Shown: positions 12,215 through 24,811, counted from the stretch's first letter. The stretch is 64,000 bases of DNA from Henricia sp. BOLD:AAB3569 (GCA_037783545.1 JBBELK010001000.1:620001-684000), one strand, 5' to 3'. Translations and numbers: made by a program. Notes: generated by a model not told the origin, from the sequence alone.

Positions 12215-12519
12215 GACTGCCATTGAGTGCTGGGGGAGCGACATGTATACGGTACTGTGGGCTGCCATTTCATGGTGAATGCAACACACTGCACATATTG
12301 ATTAGCCACATTATGAGCTGCTCACTAAATCGGCACGTAGGGACCAATTATCACTGCATAAAGTGATGCATAATAGGGACTATTATGCATTGAATAGCCA
12401 GAAGCAACATCGATCTCGAAAATTCAATTTTTATGAAGCACACAGATTTGTGACTAAGTTGCATTGCATTCCTCGGAGGTAAAATGATTTTTGCTCTGAA
12501 TATTGGACGATTATAGAGT

Positions 12520-12955
12520 CCCGGGTCCGTTTTTATAAAAGTTAAAAACAATTCTTAAGTGGATTTAGAAACAATAAAATCAAATTTTTCCTATCATTAA
12601 AACATGAGTTAAGAATGTTTATTTAGGAATGTTTCCAAGTGGGCTTTATGAAATAGGACCCAGATCATATTTTTGACACCCCTCCCCCACACTTTCCCCC
12701 AAAGTCATATTCTTCTCATTACCATTCATAAATTTTGCACTTTCAAGGATATCATCAAAAAACCACCAACGTTTTGCAAATTAATTTATCCAGATACATA
12801 AGCAACTACACCAACCATTTTGCTTCACAACAAACTTGTAGATTGCACATTTCCTGTTTTCTTCCTATATGGATAGTATTTTGAGAATGTATTACACATG
12901 ATTGTTAAGTTAAAACGAAATCCATTTTCTGAAGAAAAAAAAAATATCAAACTTA
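12520..12955. repeat. Partial copy of the AAAGGAGCGTGTCC family
   Basis: GGGTCCGTTTTTATAAAAGT, GAATGTTTATTTAGGAATGT and GGGCTTTATGAAATAGGACC align in order with 42730-42890 of the full copy. Both TTAA ends are missing or mutated. Confidence 0.5.
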
Positions 12956-13483
12956 ATTATCAATGAGTAATGAACATACACATTGTGATTATGTTATACT
13001 GTTAATATCAAATGCAACATTTTTAATGTGTTATATAATTTTTAATGTGTTACACGCTGAAATTTTCCCACTCATTAAAAATTACATAAATTTCACATTA
13101 ATTTACAAATGGTGTTCCTTTGCGCCGTAAACCTACACTTAATTACAGAATACTAATAAAGGCCGGATGTAATTACCAACGTGGCTTATTAGAACAATAC
13201 ACAAGCATACATAATTGCCATCAAAATACAAAAAATGATAATGCGGCATTTAATTGAACCATTATGTAGTCCGAGCTGCCTGTACTTTCTAATTAGGGGT
13301 CATGAAATGCCAAATGACTTTTCCAAATGTCTTCTTGTCACCGATACAAGTCGGTCTGTTTGTTTGAGTGCACAGCAACGGACTGGCTGCTTATGGAGGA
13401 AAAATTGGCATGTTTACATTGAAAATGGTAAAGGTGGACACAAACATTATTATTTGTGTTGCGAAACTACAAAATGTAGGGGA

Positions 13484-13620
13484 TTGGGGGGTGGGGGGGG
13501 GGGGGAGGGGGTTGGGGGGGGGGGGGGGGGTGGTGTGGGTGTGCGGGGGTGTGTGTGGGGGGGTGGGGGGGGGTGTAGGGGGGCGGGGGGGGGGGGTGTA
13601 GGGGGGCGGGGTGGGGTTGT
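13484..13620 (+). repeat. G-rich low-complexity tract
   Basis: About 130 bases of G runs broken by T, such as GGGGGTGGGG and GTGTGGGGG, able in principle to form G-quadruplexes. Similar but shorter homopolymer tracts lie at 38853-38882 (C), 51518-51560 (G) and 27146-27166 (C). The open frame through it, which would encode poly-glycine, is an artefact of composition. Confidence 0.85.
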
Positions 13621-13787
13621 CGAGGGCCGCGTACTACTTCACATGCACTGTAAAATGCTGAAATTTCAGTAATATTTCGGGGGGAGGGAGGTGGTCTTGA
13701 AAGATACGGCCCCTAACAGAAAACTGGTTTTGACCAAACAAAACTAAAACTACTTTGTACACACAGACACAGGTCTTTAACACCGTG

Positions 13788-14170
13788 TTTATACTGGTCC
13801 CGAGCTCGGGATCATGATTGGTCCCCTAATAAGAATGCGTCAGTGTTAACCACAATGAAATTGAGTACCGCATTTACATTCTGTAGTTGATCTCAAGCGC
13901 GGTGCCAGAAGTTGCAGTCAAAGGTCGTGCTCTTTGTGTATGTACTGATCAATGTGTGCATGTGTTGTGCATATATAGAGTACGAGGCCACTTGAATTTC
14001 GCGGGCTTTCCCCCGCTGCGGCTGTGGAGCGGATGTGGTAGGATGCGGTAAAGATTAATTGCTTATCTAACCGCAAACTGATCCCGAGCTCAGGATCGAA
14101 CCCTCCGCCAACGCGAGACCTAAATCTCCTGGTCTGATCCGGGGCCAATTTGGTTTCGAGAGCGTTTACA
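13788..14170. mobile_element. GAGCTC-family element
   Basis: Left end CACCGTGTTTATACTGGTCC followed by CGAGCTCGGGATCATGATTG. The inner blocks TGTAGTTGATCTCAAGCGC and GAGCGGATGTGGTA, and the right half GATCCCGAGCTCAGGATCGA, all recur at 9411 and 27058. The right terminus near GCGTTTACACTCAGTTG is eroded. Confidence 0.5.
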
Positions 14171-16019
14171 CTCAGTTGTGTAACTCTAAATTACCGCACA
14201 AAATACCACTTGCCTATTATTCAATCAGAGTACATGTAAATCAAGATTAGAGTGCACAGGTCTGTGGACCCTGTCTGATTTAATTACTTCATAAAATTTT
14301 AGAGGGTGCTGAATGTTTATTGAAGATGGTTTTACATTCATTGTAGGCCTATGGTACACTGTATATTTTCATCTCAGTGCATGAATGCATGAGGGATGCA
14401 ATTAAATGTGCGCATTTGGTCCATTAAAACTAAGTGTGATTCAGCACAAACTGCAGTTTTAATACATGGAACAACATTGTTTTGAGATATTTGGGCCAAC
14501 ATACCGGTACGTTCATGGTACATGTAGGGATGGAAATTTATGGTTCATTCAGAAACCAGTTTGCAATTGTTTTAAGTGTCGGTTAACCGGTTAACCGTTC
14601 GGCTGACACCAAAGATTACTGCTGGTGTTTATAGATGCAACAAAATGGCAGAATGTTTCCCCGTAGTCGTATTCCAGTCCCATCTTTTTGAAGACAAGCC
14701 CCCTGGCACCCGTGCACACAGTCCGTGGCGCTCTCACGAGTAGGCTAGGGGGCGAGTCAGGGGGAGAGTCAGTCAGAGGACGACATGGCAAGGGGCGAGT
14801 CGGTCAGGAGGCGAGTCGGTCAGGGGGCGAGTATAGGTAAGGGGGCGAATCGGCACAGGGGGCAAGTTGACCTGATTCACATGTGGTCATGTGTGTGCGG
14901 GCATCGTTGCTGTAGGTGTACCGTATGTCACGTGGTAGAGAATGGTACCCGATGTTCATCTGGTACATGTAGGTCTACCGTGCCAGTGCCATTGCCAGCT
15001 GCGGCGCCAGCCTGACGACCATTTACAGCACATTCTGCACACAGTTTAGAAAATGTATTTACTGCTGGAATACATCTACGTCTTGCGGGTCAGGTCAGCG
15101 GCAAATTCTTGTTTTTTTAATCATTAATCTCTAATTACAACACATTACAAGTGTTCTAATGCACGAACAACTCTTCAAAGGTATAAGGAACATTTCTAAA
15201 CTGCAAATTCTTGGGGAAATTGAGGGCAATGTGTACCTTTAAATATGACGATAATTCCCAAAAAGTTTTTTTCTGTACTTTCTTTCTTGTTCAGAAAAAA
15301 ACAAACAGTTGGCACTAATAAATCAACTGAACTAACAATTATACTACTGTTCACTTGTTTTTTGTTGCATGTAGGGTACACTGTGACCTGCCATGGCAAA
15401 ATGAGGAATGTTGCCTAATGTCCAAACCATGTTATCGGCGCCCGATGTGAAATGCACAAGAATAATTACTGCAAATATTCATTTATATATTTTTTTCAAT
15501 TTTGGATAGTTCAGTTGTCAAAGATTTACCCTCGTTTGTTCAACAAAGCATTTTTGCATTGCAAGCATCAAATTTATATACATTATTTTAAAACAGTTTG
15601 AATATCGTGATGCCATCTTGTGAAACGTGCAATTCACAATAAATACCAAACAACAAATTATAGAATAATTTATCATAATTTGTCATATTACATGCATGCA
15701 CCTCACCAATTCTTCAAGCGCTGAACTGATTAAAAAAAACATTGATGCGTGAAATAACTATAAAACATCACTGAGCATGCTTTTTTGGGTAGTACTGTAA
15801 TGCATGAGTGAGCACAGACAGGCCCGGGATAGATGCCATTCAAACGTTGAATGAATATAAAGTTCATCTGGATTACATTGATGAAGTATATTTAATAGTG
15901 AGAAGATTGAAGTCACGACCCGAGGGAGGTTACGCATGAACAAACTCACGTTCAGTGGCAGGATAGTAATGTCGGTGTCCTTGAGAGAGAAAAAATAGTG
16001 AGAAAAAAAGTGGGAAAAT
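14171..16019. other. No gene recognised; AT-rich unique sequence
   Basis: Apart from the degenerate repeat at 14745-14870, nothing with family relatives or coding signature was found. Short open frames (76 codons at 14785-15015) arise from the repeat composition. Confidence 0.4.
14745..14870 (+). repeat. Degenerate GGGGCGAGTCGGTCA repeats
   Basis: About seven imperfect repeats of a 14-16 base motif (GGGCGAGTCGGTCAGG and variants). It is a short decayed minisatellite in GC-rich sequence. Confidence 0.55.
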
Positions 16020-16900
16020 TATTTTCCTTGAGCAGGAGATTGTATCCGATCAGGATTTGAACCCGGGACTTCAGACACATTGTGCAGATGCTCTACCAGC
16101 TACCGTATATGAGGCACAGTGGTATACTCCCTTAGGTTTCCCTACGAACCCTATTTTTTCTCTTGGTACATTGCATGAGTGTACAAGTGAGCAAAGCAAC
16201 AGCATTTGGTATGGTGCTTAAAGGCACAGGCTCGTCAGCAATGCGCGCGCGCTAAATTCGTGCCACGAAATACGCAGCTCTGTGCCTTTGCTATGGAGCT
16301 GCGTATTTCGTGGCACGAATTTGGCGTGCGCGCATTGCCGACGAGCCTGTGCTTTTAATCACAAATGAAAAAGCCAAACATGGGTTGAGAGAAAAATCAT
16401 GTATGAGCCTCATCGGTTTCGGGATTTGAAGCCAAGACCTCCGACAGAAAGACCTCCGACACTCGAGACAGATGCCCTACCAGCTGTGCTATGAGGCATA
16501 GTAGTGGTATATTACATGTACCTTAGGTTTTCCCTACCAACCTATTTTTATCTCAATGTTGCATGGGAACGCAACTGAGCAAAGTAACACACTATTTTGG
16601 TATCGTGCCTAACCACAGATAAAACAGCCAAACATTGGATTGAGAGAAAAATTGTTATGGGCCTCATTGGGATTTGAACCCGAGATCTCCGACTCTCCAG
16701 GCAGATGCTCTGCTAGCTGAGCTATGGGGCACAGTGGTACATGGTCTCGGGTTTCCCCCAAGACTTCAAACATCCCAGGCAGATGTTCTACCAGCTGAGC
16801 TATAAGGCACAGTGCTATACTCCTTCATATTTTCCTCAAGACCTCCGACATGCTGGGCACATGCTCTACTGGCTTAGCTACACATATTACTATTAGACAA
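16020..16900 (-). repeat. Tandem tRNA-derived SINE units
   Basis: At least four tRNA-like heads in the same minus orientation. The best one (16654-16735) reads, on the minus strand, GCCCCATAGCTCAGCTAGCA (A box), then a GGGTTCAAATCCC B box. Heads are followed by a shared tail (GAGAAAAATC, CAAACATTGG, and GGTATNGTGC at the far end). Repetition of the head-tail unit at roughly 230 bp suggests a tandem multimer rather than independent insertions. A TTAA MITE (16218-16358) is inserted in one unit. Eroded arms and acceptor stem argue against functional tRNA genes. Confidence 0.7.
16218..16358. mobile_element. TTAA palindromic MITE (GCGCGC type), copy 2
   Basis: Same palindrome as 8606-8748, with TTAA at both ends (16218-16221, 16355-16358). 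It is nested in a SINE unit at the sequence GGTGC/TTAA. Confidence 0.8.
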
Positions 16901-17039
16901 ATTTTCCATTTCAACTGGTACAGCATCGGCTCAAATTGGGTTCAAATCCCAATGAGGACAATACAAATGTTCCCATCCCATATCACACTACTGTAAAAGT
17001 TATTCATGACATGAATGGGTAAACATCGGCGACTTCAGC

Positions 17040-17410
17040 CAAAGCCGTATTCGCATTGGACTAACTTTAGTAACAAATTATTGCAAGTCACTGTTTACAT
17101 TCCATTGTGGTAATTCTTTCCTGTGTCCTCACCTGGATTTATTTTCGGCCCACAGAATGTCCTTCACCGCGTAAAATCTTGGTAAAACTTAGCGATGTGT
17201 CATCTCATCATTCAGGTCTACACGGAAGTTACATTACGTTGCTCGTCCACACGGAACTTTCCAGCGATGTAAAATTGATAATGTAATTCTTCCACGATCC
17301 AGCTCACCATTGAGATAGTACAATCTATGGTATATCCAATTTTGGGCGTTTACCATCCCTCCGCATTGGACTAAATTTGGTAAATACCCAGTGAGTTTTA
17401 CCAAAGTTGT
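17040..17410. mobile_element. CATTGGACT-family fold-back element (decayed)
   Basis: Inverted or direct copies of CGCATTGGACTAA with TTTGGTAA are found at 17051 and 17361. Inner blocks TCCACACGGAAC and TCTACACGGAAG are also repeated. It is related to 18909-19560, 20690-21240 and 38025-38115 by the TTCCCATTGGACT/GTCCAATGGGAACG motif. Confidence 0.4.
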
Positions 17411-17859
17411 TTAATCATGGAGCTATTTTATAGCTCCATGGTTCAATGTACCGGTAGAAACGACTTAACTCAAACTCTGGATAACTCAAACTCTTTGATG
17501 TTTAAACTTCCACACAAGAGATGAGCCAGTTACCTCTAATGTGTATAGAGGTACCATACTCCTAAGAATAGCACTGGGCACATCAGGGGATGATCTTCAC
17601 CTGACTAGAATGGACAAGTGGTTTCCAACTGTTATCCAATTTGTTTGGCTGACAGCTTTTAGCCCAGTCTGTCAACTTGTACACAATACCAATTGTCAGA
17701 AACAGTTATTTCCAAAACTCGGAAGCCATTGAAAGCTAAAATCTCTGGATTAGGAATCTCTCAAAAGGAGCATTTTATTTACTGACAAGACAAACTGTCA
17801 GAAAATATCAGACTCAGGAAAATCTCATACATTACCACAAATTGAACCCCGCATTTTTC

Positions 17860-18005
17860 AGAACTTCAGGCGAGTTGGAGCTAGTCAAGTACAAAAGGTG
17901 GATTAAGAAAAGCAAATAAGAACTGGGTCTGATTTGCCTTTTTCAATTCACCTTTTGGGTAGGGTTGAACCCCAAAATTGTCAAGGTTGCTTGTACAGTA
18001 TGTAT
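17860..18005. repeat. Fragment of TTTACAC/CCCGGG Harbinger-like family
   Basis: AGGCGAGTTGGAGC, GGGTCTGATTTGCCTTTTTC and CACCTTTTGGGTAGGGTTGA match the central part of the full copies. The ends are missing. Confidence 0.5.
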
Positions 18006-18018
18006 ATACTGTGTAAAT

Positions 18019-18269
18019 GGGTCTTTCTATAAATTAGGGGTCCAAAAGTGTGACATTTAGTGTCCCCCGTTACACCCGATATGTGTTATTTTTCGTACAA
18101 AAATCATTAAAATGGCTTTTAAAACATTTTTAATGAATTGCACTTTATGTACTCACTCTTTGAGATGGAAAGTATTTAAAGAATGTGTCCTGAATTTACA
18201 AAAACGATATGTAAAATGTAACGGGGCACACCAACATTGGACCCCTAATTTATACTTATAGAAAGACCC
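18019..18269. mobile_element. GGGTCTTTCTATAAA MITE, 251 bp, AAAT duplication, copy 1
   Basis: Begins GGGTCTTTCTATAAATTAGG and ends with the inverted version ...TATAGAAAGACCC. It is flanked by AAAT on both sides (18015-18018, 18270-18273). Internal arms GTGTCCCCCGTTACA / TGTAACGGGGCACAC add to the fold-back. Copies are at 49821 (AAAT) and 54029 (TTTT). No coding sequence was seen. Confidence 0.8.
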
Positions 18270-18908
18270 AAATGCTACCCCATATGAATACGGCATTTCA
18301 AGTGGGAAACCAGGCTTATTTTCACCTCTGCGCTGCCCCGGGCCCACCCTGGAGATTTGGTCTAGTGGGAAAAGGCCTTATGAGATGCATGCACGTGCTA
18401 CATGTAATTTCCCTCTAAAATACCGGTAGTCCAGTTGCAAGTCTACAAAAGTTATAGAAAATTGTTTTGGATTTCACCGAGACAAACCGTCATTTTATTT
18501 GCTATAAATAAATGAGATAGAAGAGTACAAACCTTTATGCGAATTGCAGAGCTACCAACCCTCCCGGATTTTGGGGAATACATATGGGAAAACAGGTTCA
18601 TTCCGGGACTCCAAACAAATCTAAAAATCCCCAAGGTTGTTAATTGACAATCCAGGAGGGTTTTTCTCCATGCCAGGACTCACAAAATTAGTCATTTTCT
18701 GAAGAATCTGTTGCAAAATCCGGGAGGGTTGGCAGTTCTGGAATTGACGCTAACAGACCATAAATTTGTACTTTAGATTAAAACACTTGTTTTAATATAA
18801 CATCATTTGAGGCATAGGCTGGTTAGTGATCCATAGTTAATGAATGCCACTTGTTCATACATTTACATGTACGTGTGTAATCATACACGACGCCATTCTG
18901 GCAGTAAA

Positions 18909-19560
18909 AAGTGGTGTTCCCATTGGACTATTTTTGGTTAAACTCCCGTGGTTGTGCGGGAGAGTAGCAAAATTTAGTCCAATGGGGACGCACGGAGAAT
19001 TAGCGTCCCTGTAAAGTTACCGCGACCACGATGTAAAACTTACAGGGTAAAAGAGTCCGCGGAAACTTTCCGCTCAGCCGCGGGAGTTTTACAGGGCCCT
19101 CGAAAAGTCCAATGGGAACAGCGCCGCCCTGCAGAACTACCGCTACCGCTGTGTAAAATGCCAAATGGATGACGTCACTTCCTGCATTGTGCAATCCCAC
19201 CACACATTGCGTGAAAATTCTTGTTCCGTTATTATGTACTGTACATGCCATGTACGTACGTACGCACGTGTTTTTTTCATGCTCATTTCTTCGCAAATAT
19301 AATGGCAAGTTTAATAGAAGTTGTTCGAAATTTGATTGGGTTTCCTGAAAACGAAACTCCTGTTAGGTCAAAGGTTATGTAAACTACGCCCTCAATTGAC
19401 CACATATGGCCAGCCAAATAGCTAAATTTTCCGCTCGCGTCGTGTAAAATATATGGTAGTAGGAACGCACGGGAGATTTACAGGAAGGAATGTTTACAGG
19501 GAGTCGCGGAAAGTTCCCGCGAGGGCGCGTAAAAAGAAGTCCAATGGGAACGCGCCTTAA
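18909..19560. mobile_element. CATTGGACT-family fold-back element
   Basis: Left GTGTTCCCATTGGACTA, right AGTCCAATGGGAACGCGCC. The interior contains several repeated, mutually inverted blocks (CCGCGGGAGTTTTACAGGG, GTAAAACTTACAGGG). A 102-codon minus-strand frame (19000-19308) lies within these repeats and looks like chance. Confidence 0.5.
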
Positions 19561-19735
19561 GACAAGACTTTCGGGGATTGCTTCAAATGCCATATGAAAT
19601 ATGAATTTTATAACAAAGGCAGTGCTACGGTAGGACTCATGTTCCATGCACATGTTCTTATCAATTTCAGTTTTTAATTGGTTGTTCCAAACTTTATTTG
19701 CCAGCTTTTCTATTTGTCACAGTATGTTCAGTAAT

Positions 19736-19955
19736 TCAGTTATTTTATTTTATTTTATTTTTTTTTTTAATTTAAAATATACCACATCCAACAGTGGAGG
19801 GACCGCCAATTACAGGAATGGGAGCAAGTGTGGTTGAGTGCCTTGCTCAAGGGCACAGGTGCCACAACCCGTCACGGCCAGGAATCGAACCTACATTCTA
19901 GTACTAGCACAGGAACTTAAGTTCGACGCACTAGACCGCTCGGCCATAACACCCC
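19736..19955 (-). repeat. tRNA-derived SINE, second family
   Basis: On the minus strand a tRNA-like head (GAGCGGTCTAGTGCG, then AGGTTCGATTCCTGG B box) is followed by GCACCTGTGCCCTTGAGCAA and a tail GTGGTATATTTTAAATTAAA with AAAATA repeats at 19736-19765. The same family is on the plus strand at 31480-31810 and partly at 26130-26240. Confidence 0.65.
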
Positions 19956-19959
19956 ACAT

Positions 19960-20689
19960 CATGAACCTACAATACTATCACAACTTGTTTTCCCACCAAA
20001 AATCGACAGCCTTTTGATTAAACCGCAAAGCAGTTCCGACCCTCTTCACCCGAGATTCTGAAACGCTCGAGGTCACTTGGTTTGTTGATAAACAGGGTTT
20101 TGACGTCATCCTGAGAAAAACACAATACGGCCTGTGTAGTATTGAATGGAAAATACACGGAGTGAATGTTCATCATGCCCGTTTTGTCCTTGTAATTCAA
20201 AATACAAACCCGAAAAACACTCGATGTAATATGACGGTAGTCTACCATTACCTTTTTTGTGAAAAAAATTGTGGCTCGCAGTGAAGCTCTTTTGAAGTAA
20301 ATACTGGTGCATTGCGACCGGTGGTTTTGTCTGCTCTTTTTTTCTTCATGGTGTCTGGTGAATCATACAAACACACAACTACTGGGCACATCTCTGGCTT
20401 TTTGCACGAGAAAAATTCTTTAAAAAACACCATTGAACAGAGACGGTTTTTGGAGTTTTTGCATGTAAACATATGGAACTGCCGACCGTGTTTACTCGTG
20501 TTTCTCAGGATTGCGTCACGGTGTCACGCACATATCATTAATATCTAAGAAGCGTTTGAGAAATCGTGAAAATTTCATTTATGAAAACCGCACTTTGACA
20601 TAAACTGCGATATAAGTCAGCTAGAGGGATATGTGGACTATCAAAAAAGGTGCAAATGCTGGATTTGTCGCGAGGGGGATACTAGCTCT
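19960..20689. other. Unclassified stretch
   Basis: No gene recognised. Weak inverted similarity links 20090-20130 (TGACGTCATCCTGAGAAAAAC) and 20495-20525 (TTTCTCAGGATTGCGTCA), suggesting an old fold-back element whose ends cannot be defined. Confidence 0.3.
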
Positions 20690-21240
20690 TTAAGAGATGT
20701 TCCCATTTTACTGTTTTGGTTAAGCCACCGTGTTTGCGAGTAAGAATTACAAAATTAAGTCCAATGGGGACGAATCCCGGTGATTCCAAGTTGTTTTTCA
20801 CTGCATCCAGATTTCCCAAACCCAGGGACATTTGTCCACATTTGTATCCAATGGGGACGCACAGAGAATTAGCATCCCTTACAAGCTACATGTACCGTGG
20901 CCACAATGTAAAATTTACAAGCCAGAAATGTTCCGCTCAGCCACGGTAGTTTTACAGTTGATTTTAGTCTAGTGAGAAATGTTTCGTCATGTAAAAATAA
21001 CATAACCCTGCAGTAAATAATGAGCTTGGACAGGGAAAGTTTACGGTAACTTTCCGCATCCATGGGCACTAAAAACAAATGCATCCATGGGCACTAAAAA
21101 CAAATGCATCCATGGGCACTAAAAACAAATGGAAAATTTATGGGAATGCACGGTAAGATTACATGGAGGAACATTACACGGAGGTCACGGTAACTTAGCG
21201 CAAGGTAATGGAAAAGCAAGTCCAATGAAACACGCCTTAA
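20690..21240. mobile_element. CATTGGACT-family element with TTAA ends
   Basis: TTAAGAGATGTTCCCATTTT on the left and AGTCCAATGAAACACGCCTTAA on the right (partly decayed) are inverted copies. TTAA lies at 20690-20693 and 21237-21240. The interior shares TCCAATGGGGACGCA and GTAAAATTTACA blocks with 18909-19560. Confidence 0.5.
21056..21130 (+). repeat. 25-bp tandem repeat, three units
   Basis: Three identical consecutive 25-bp units beginning GCATCCATGGGCACTAAAAA. It is a local amplification inside the element at 20690-21240. Confidence 0.85.
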
Positions 21241-21294
21241 TACCTTTCCACAGAAAATATTTAATAGTTTTGCGACAATATGATGTGTATGTTG

Positions 21295-21952
21295 CAGGAG
21301 GGTTGTAATGACTCGGACTCGAGACTCGGACTTGAGACACGAACCTCAAATGACTTGACTTGACTTTCGAACCTCAAATGACTTGACTTGACTTTCGAAC
21401 CTCAAATGACTTGACTTGACTCTCGAACCTCAAATGACTTGACTTGACTTGAGCCTCGAACCTCAAATGACTTGACTTGACTTGAGCCTCGAACCTCAAA
21501 TGACTTGACTTGACTTGAGCCTCGAACCTCAAATGACTTGAGCCTCGAACCTCAAATGACTTGACTTGACTTGAGCCTCGAACCTCAAATGACTTGACTT
21601 GAGCCTCAAACCTCAAATGACTTGACCTGGACATGTTTTACTGGGGTCTGCCAAAAATAGAACTTGTATGCATTTTTTGTCATTTTGAGGACCGAACTGT
21701 ACCGTATTTCAGCACTAAGCTTTCTTTTAACATGGAGCATTCTCGGCCATAGCAACAAAAATACTGTACACGAATGCAAGTTTCGACTCAATTTGAAATT
21801 AGCATGAACAGATTTATTGTTGTGACTACTTGACTTGAACCGACTTGACCAACATGCCTGACTTGACTTGCCTTGCCTTGCCTTGCCTCGAGACTCGAAG
21901 GCAGTTTGACTTGACTTGAGACTCGAGCAGAGGGAGACTCGTTACAACCCTA
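21295..21952. mobile_element. hAT-like element with CTCGAACCTCAAATGACTTG array
   Basis: Ends are CAGGAGGGTTGTAATG and CGTTACAACCCTA. The flanks GTATGTTG (21287-21294) and GTATGTTA (21953-21960) are a 7-of-8 match, the size expected of hAT. The interior is about ten irregular units of TCGAACCTCAAATGACTTGA with variable GACTTGACTT fill, then a non-repetitive segment and a closing GACTTGACTTGAGACTCGAG block. It is the same family as 2305-3091. Confidence 0.78.
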
Positions 21953-21960
21953 GTATGTTA

Positions 21961-24800
21961 TTAAGCATATCTTGTATGTCAATAAAGAATTCTAGTAAAT
22001 GTCTAGTCCAGATGTTTAACATTTTTACCTCTGCCATGACCTTTCTAAACTTTTAAAAGATTGTTGGGTTAAAATACTGGGTCAGGGTTCTCCCCAGGTT
22101 GTTTGAAAATGTGTGGGGGCCCAATGCTGTAATGACTTGATAACCCGCGAAGCGACGGCGTGGAGCCCCGGGAAAATTTGTGACTTTACAAGCTTTCTGG
22201 TGCATTTTAGAGCTATTCTGGGGTCTTGAAGGGCTTGTTATGAATTCTTTAAGATTCGGTGATCGGCATGAGTTGGACTGGTTACCGCTCCACTAAAGTC
22301 AGGAATCTTTTGGTCTGGAAAATAGACTATAGGCACAAGTTGGCCTCTTATCAAGCCGCTCACTCGGATTTACTGTGTTCACGCCTATTGCTCTTCATAG
22401 GCTTTTTGTGTGGTTGCACAGAGAATGTATTGGAACAACTTATACAAGGCTAGCTACAGAACCGCGCTGTAGCGATATGACAGCATGAACAAGTGGCTCA
22501 CTCTTGTATATTTGCTATGTTTTAATGTGCAAGTGGTAAACAAAATACTTGCTGAAAAAACTTAAGCAAAATAAAAAGATACATGTATTTCCCACCTACC
22601 CACCCTGAATATTTTTTTTAATGTAATAGGAAAAACAGGTATTTTTTTCTTGGCCTAATAAGATCTTTGGTAAAATACGATATTAAAATTACCTCGGTAG
22701 TTGTCGAAAAGTGGACGAATTGAGCATCAAAGCTAAGTTTAGTGGCGTTTATTATACCGTACATTTGTACATGTAGCAAGTTTTCACTGTATTGTGTTCA
22801 TTTAAAATTTGCCTATTTTCCCACAGTTTGTTTACCAAGATTTAGCACGAGTAAATTGATTAAATAATTATCAAAAATTCTGACAATTGAATTTATGAGC
22901 TTGCTAAATAAATTGACAATAATAAAGTGTGTTTTTGGTAGTGGTTGTGTTATGTAACATTACAATAAGCTCTGCATTTAGCTTTATCACTCTAGACCAA
23001 AGCACACAGTGGTGGATGGATCGTCTATGAATTAATAATGTAAGCTTTAGTTATGACAATTTTCACAGGGCTAATTAACTAAAAACCACCCTGTGGAAAA
23101 ACATCAAGCGCGTTTTCAAGCAGGCTGCATGCAGTCATGTCAAGGTGGCTCAGTAAACATCATCACAGCTAAATTTGACGACGCGACACCGTGGCAGTTC
23201 CCCATCATACATGTAACACGTACAATCTCAGAACTCGTGGGGGTCTTCAAGTGCCGGCCCATCTACGGGCCAGTGGAGTGTATAAGGCCGCTCGAGTCGG
23301 CCCGCGCCAGTCCGCGCACACCACCATTATCCCTCGTGCATAATTGAACACTGATCAAGTTCCGTCATCCGTAAGCCTTCGTACACATCAATAAGCAACG
23401 GCAATAATTCAACTCGTCATTTCACTCTTCGGCGTGGAATATTCCCTCGTAAATTTCTGATGACTAGGGAGGGGGAAGGGGGGAAGAGTAGAGATCCTTG
23501 AAATTTTGCAAACGTGCCGGGAATGAATTGGCTGCGAAAAAACTATTAAAATGCAAAATGGTCGGCGAGGTAATGAGACTTGAACTTGGAAAGTGCATTG
23601 GATAGCCTCTCAATGCCACACTTCTGATATTATTTAATATTTTAAGCGATAAGTGGCTACTCCACATATCAATTAGATTTAACACCTAGCGCCGGCTTAT
23701 CATAGGAGTGGGAGCTCCTATGATATGCAGTACGGGATCTGGAGGCAATCATGAATGTTTGGTGATTAAATGAGACTGGATGGAGCCCTTTTACTGGAAG
23801 GGGAGGGGAGCGGAAAGGGTGATGTTGGGTTTTAGCACGCATCCATGCACAAGTTGACTCTCGAGGCAAAAGCCATCCCAATGTTAATGAGCCATAAACG
23901 TAGACAATGCTTACTCGAGTCTTAACTGAGTTTCAGTTGTTTGTTCTTGGTAGGGCGAGAAAGTCATTTAATTTTTATGAATGCAGAGGCATTCAATTTT
24001 TATGTGATAATTCCTTCTCTTTTTTGTTTGGCATGGGGGGTGGGGGAGGCGGGAATTTTAGCAGTCACAAATTGCCAAATCTTGAGCAGGATCTACATTT
24101 AAAATAATTTTATTACTTCTGTTTTATCAACAAAATCATTTGAACTAGTGCCAACGTAATTCAATTTCAATTTTTAGGAATTCCACATCCTGTTTGGGAA
24201 GGACATTCAGTTCTTTTACCACGTATATCTGTGTGCAGACAGCATTTTTAAATCCAATTATTTTTGACAAGCCAGTGTACAAAACACTAACATTGATACT
24301 GGGAAAAATGTACATGTATTATCAGAAATGGCCAATTAAATTCATTTCAAGAAACAAGCTCTAAAAATACATTGCACGCACGACCGGCAAAACAAACTGT
24401 GCAACTGCAATTCTAAAAAAAAAAAAATGACTTCAAAGGCAACTGATCATTAGGAAATATCAACATCTCCACATGGAAACCCCTCCAAACCGTGAGACGA
24501 CTACTTGAAAACTGGTTAAGCATGCGAGGGCGTCAGGGGGCAAGGTTCACTTTAGAGATTTCAGATTTACCAGGCCTGTGATTACTTTTGCCAACCGAAA
24601 TGGGGACAGTGTCATTTATTCTACTGTAATCCGATACCTGAAGATGGCTTTGGCAGGGTGGGTAGGATTGGAGTGCTCCCGACACTTCATAAGCCATTTC
24701 CCATGAAATTCTGACCCTCGAGATTACACTGGTAACAGAAGAATCCAACTCCGAGATTTCTTGAATTCATTTTCTAAGCCAAATTTCGAGGTTACGAATT
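21961..24800. other. Repeat-poor region without recognised genes
   Basis: No copies of the window's repeat families were noticed here. Two blocks stand out as complex sequence: 23080-23460 and 23660-23900. Several short open frames (84 codons at 23093-23347, 70 codons at 23669-23881 minus) have no recognisable product or splice context. Possible regulatory DNA. Confidence 0.3.
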
Positions 24801-24811
24801 ACTCGGGTTAA

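Noticed and set aside
13235-13672. 145-codon plus-strand open frame
   Set aside because: Most of it is poly-Gly/Val from the G-rich tract at 13484-13620; the start region has no domain.
16654-16735. Possible tRNA gene (minus strand) with A and B boxes
   Set aside because: It is one of several repeated units with a common non-tRNA tail, so it is a SINE head rather than a working tRNA gene.
19000-19308. 102-codon minus-strand frame
   Set aside because: Composed of the inverted sub-repeats of the CATTGGACT-family element.
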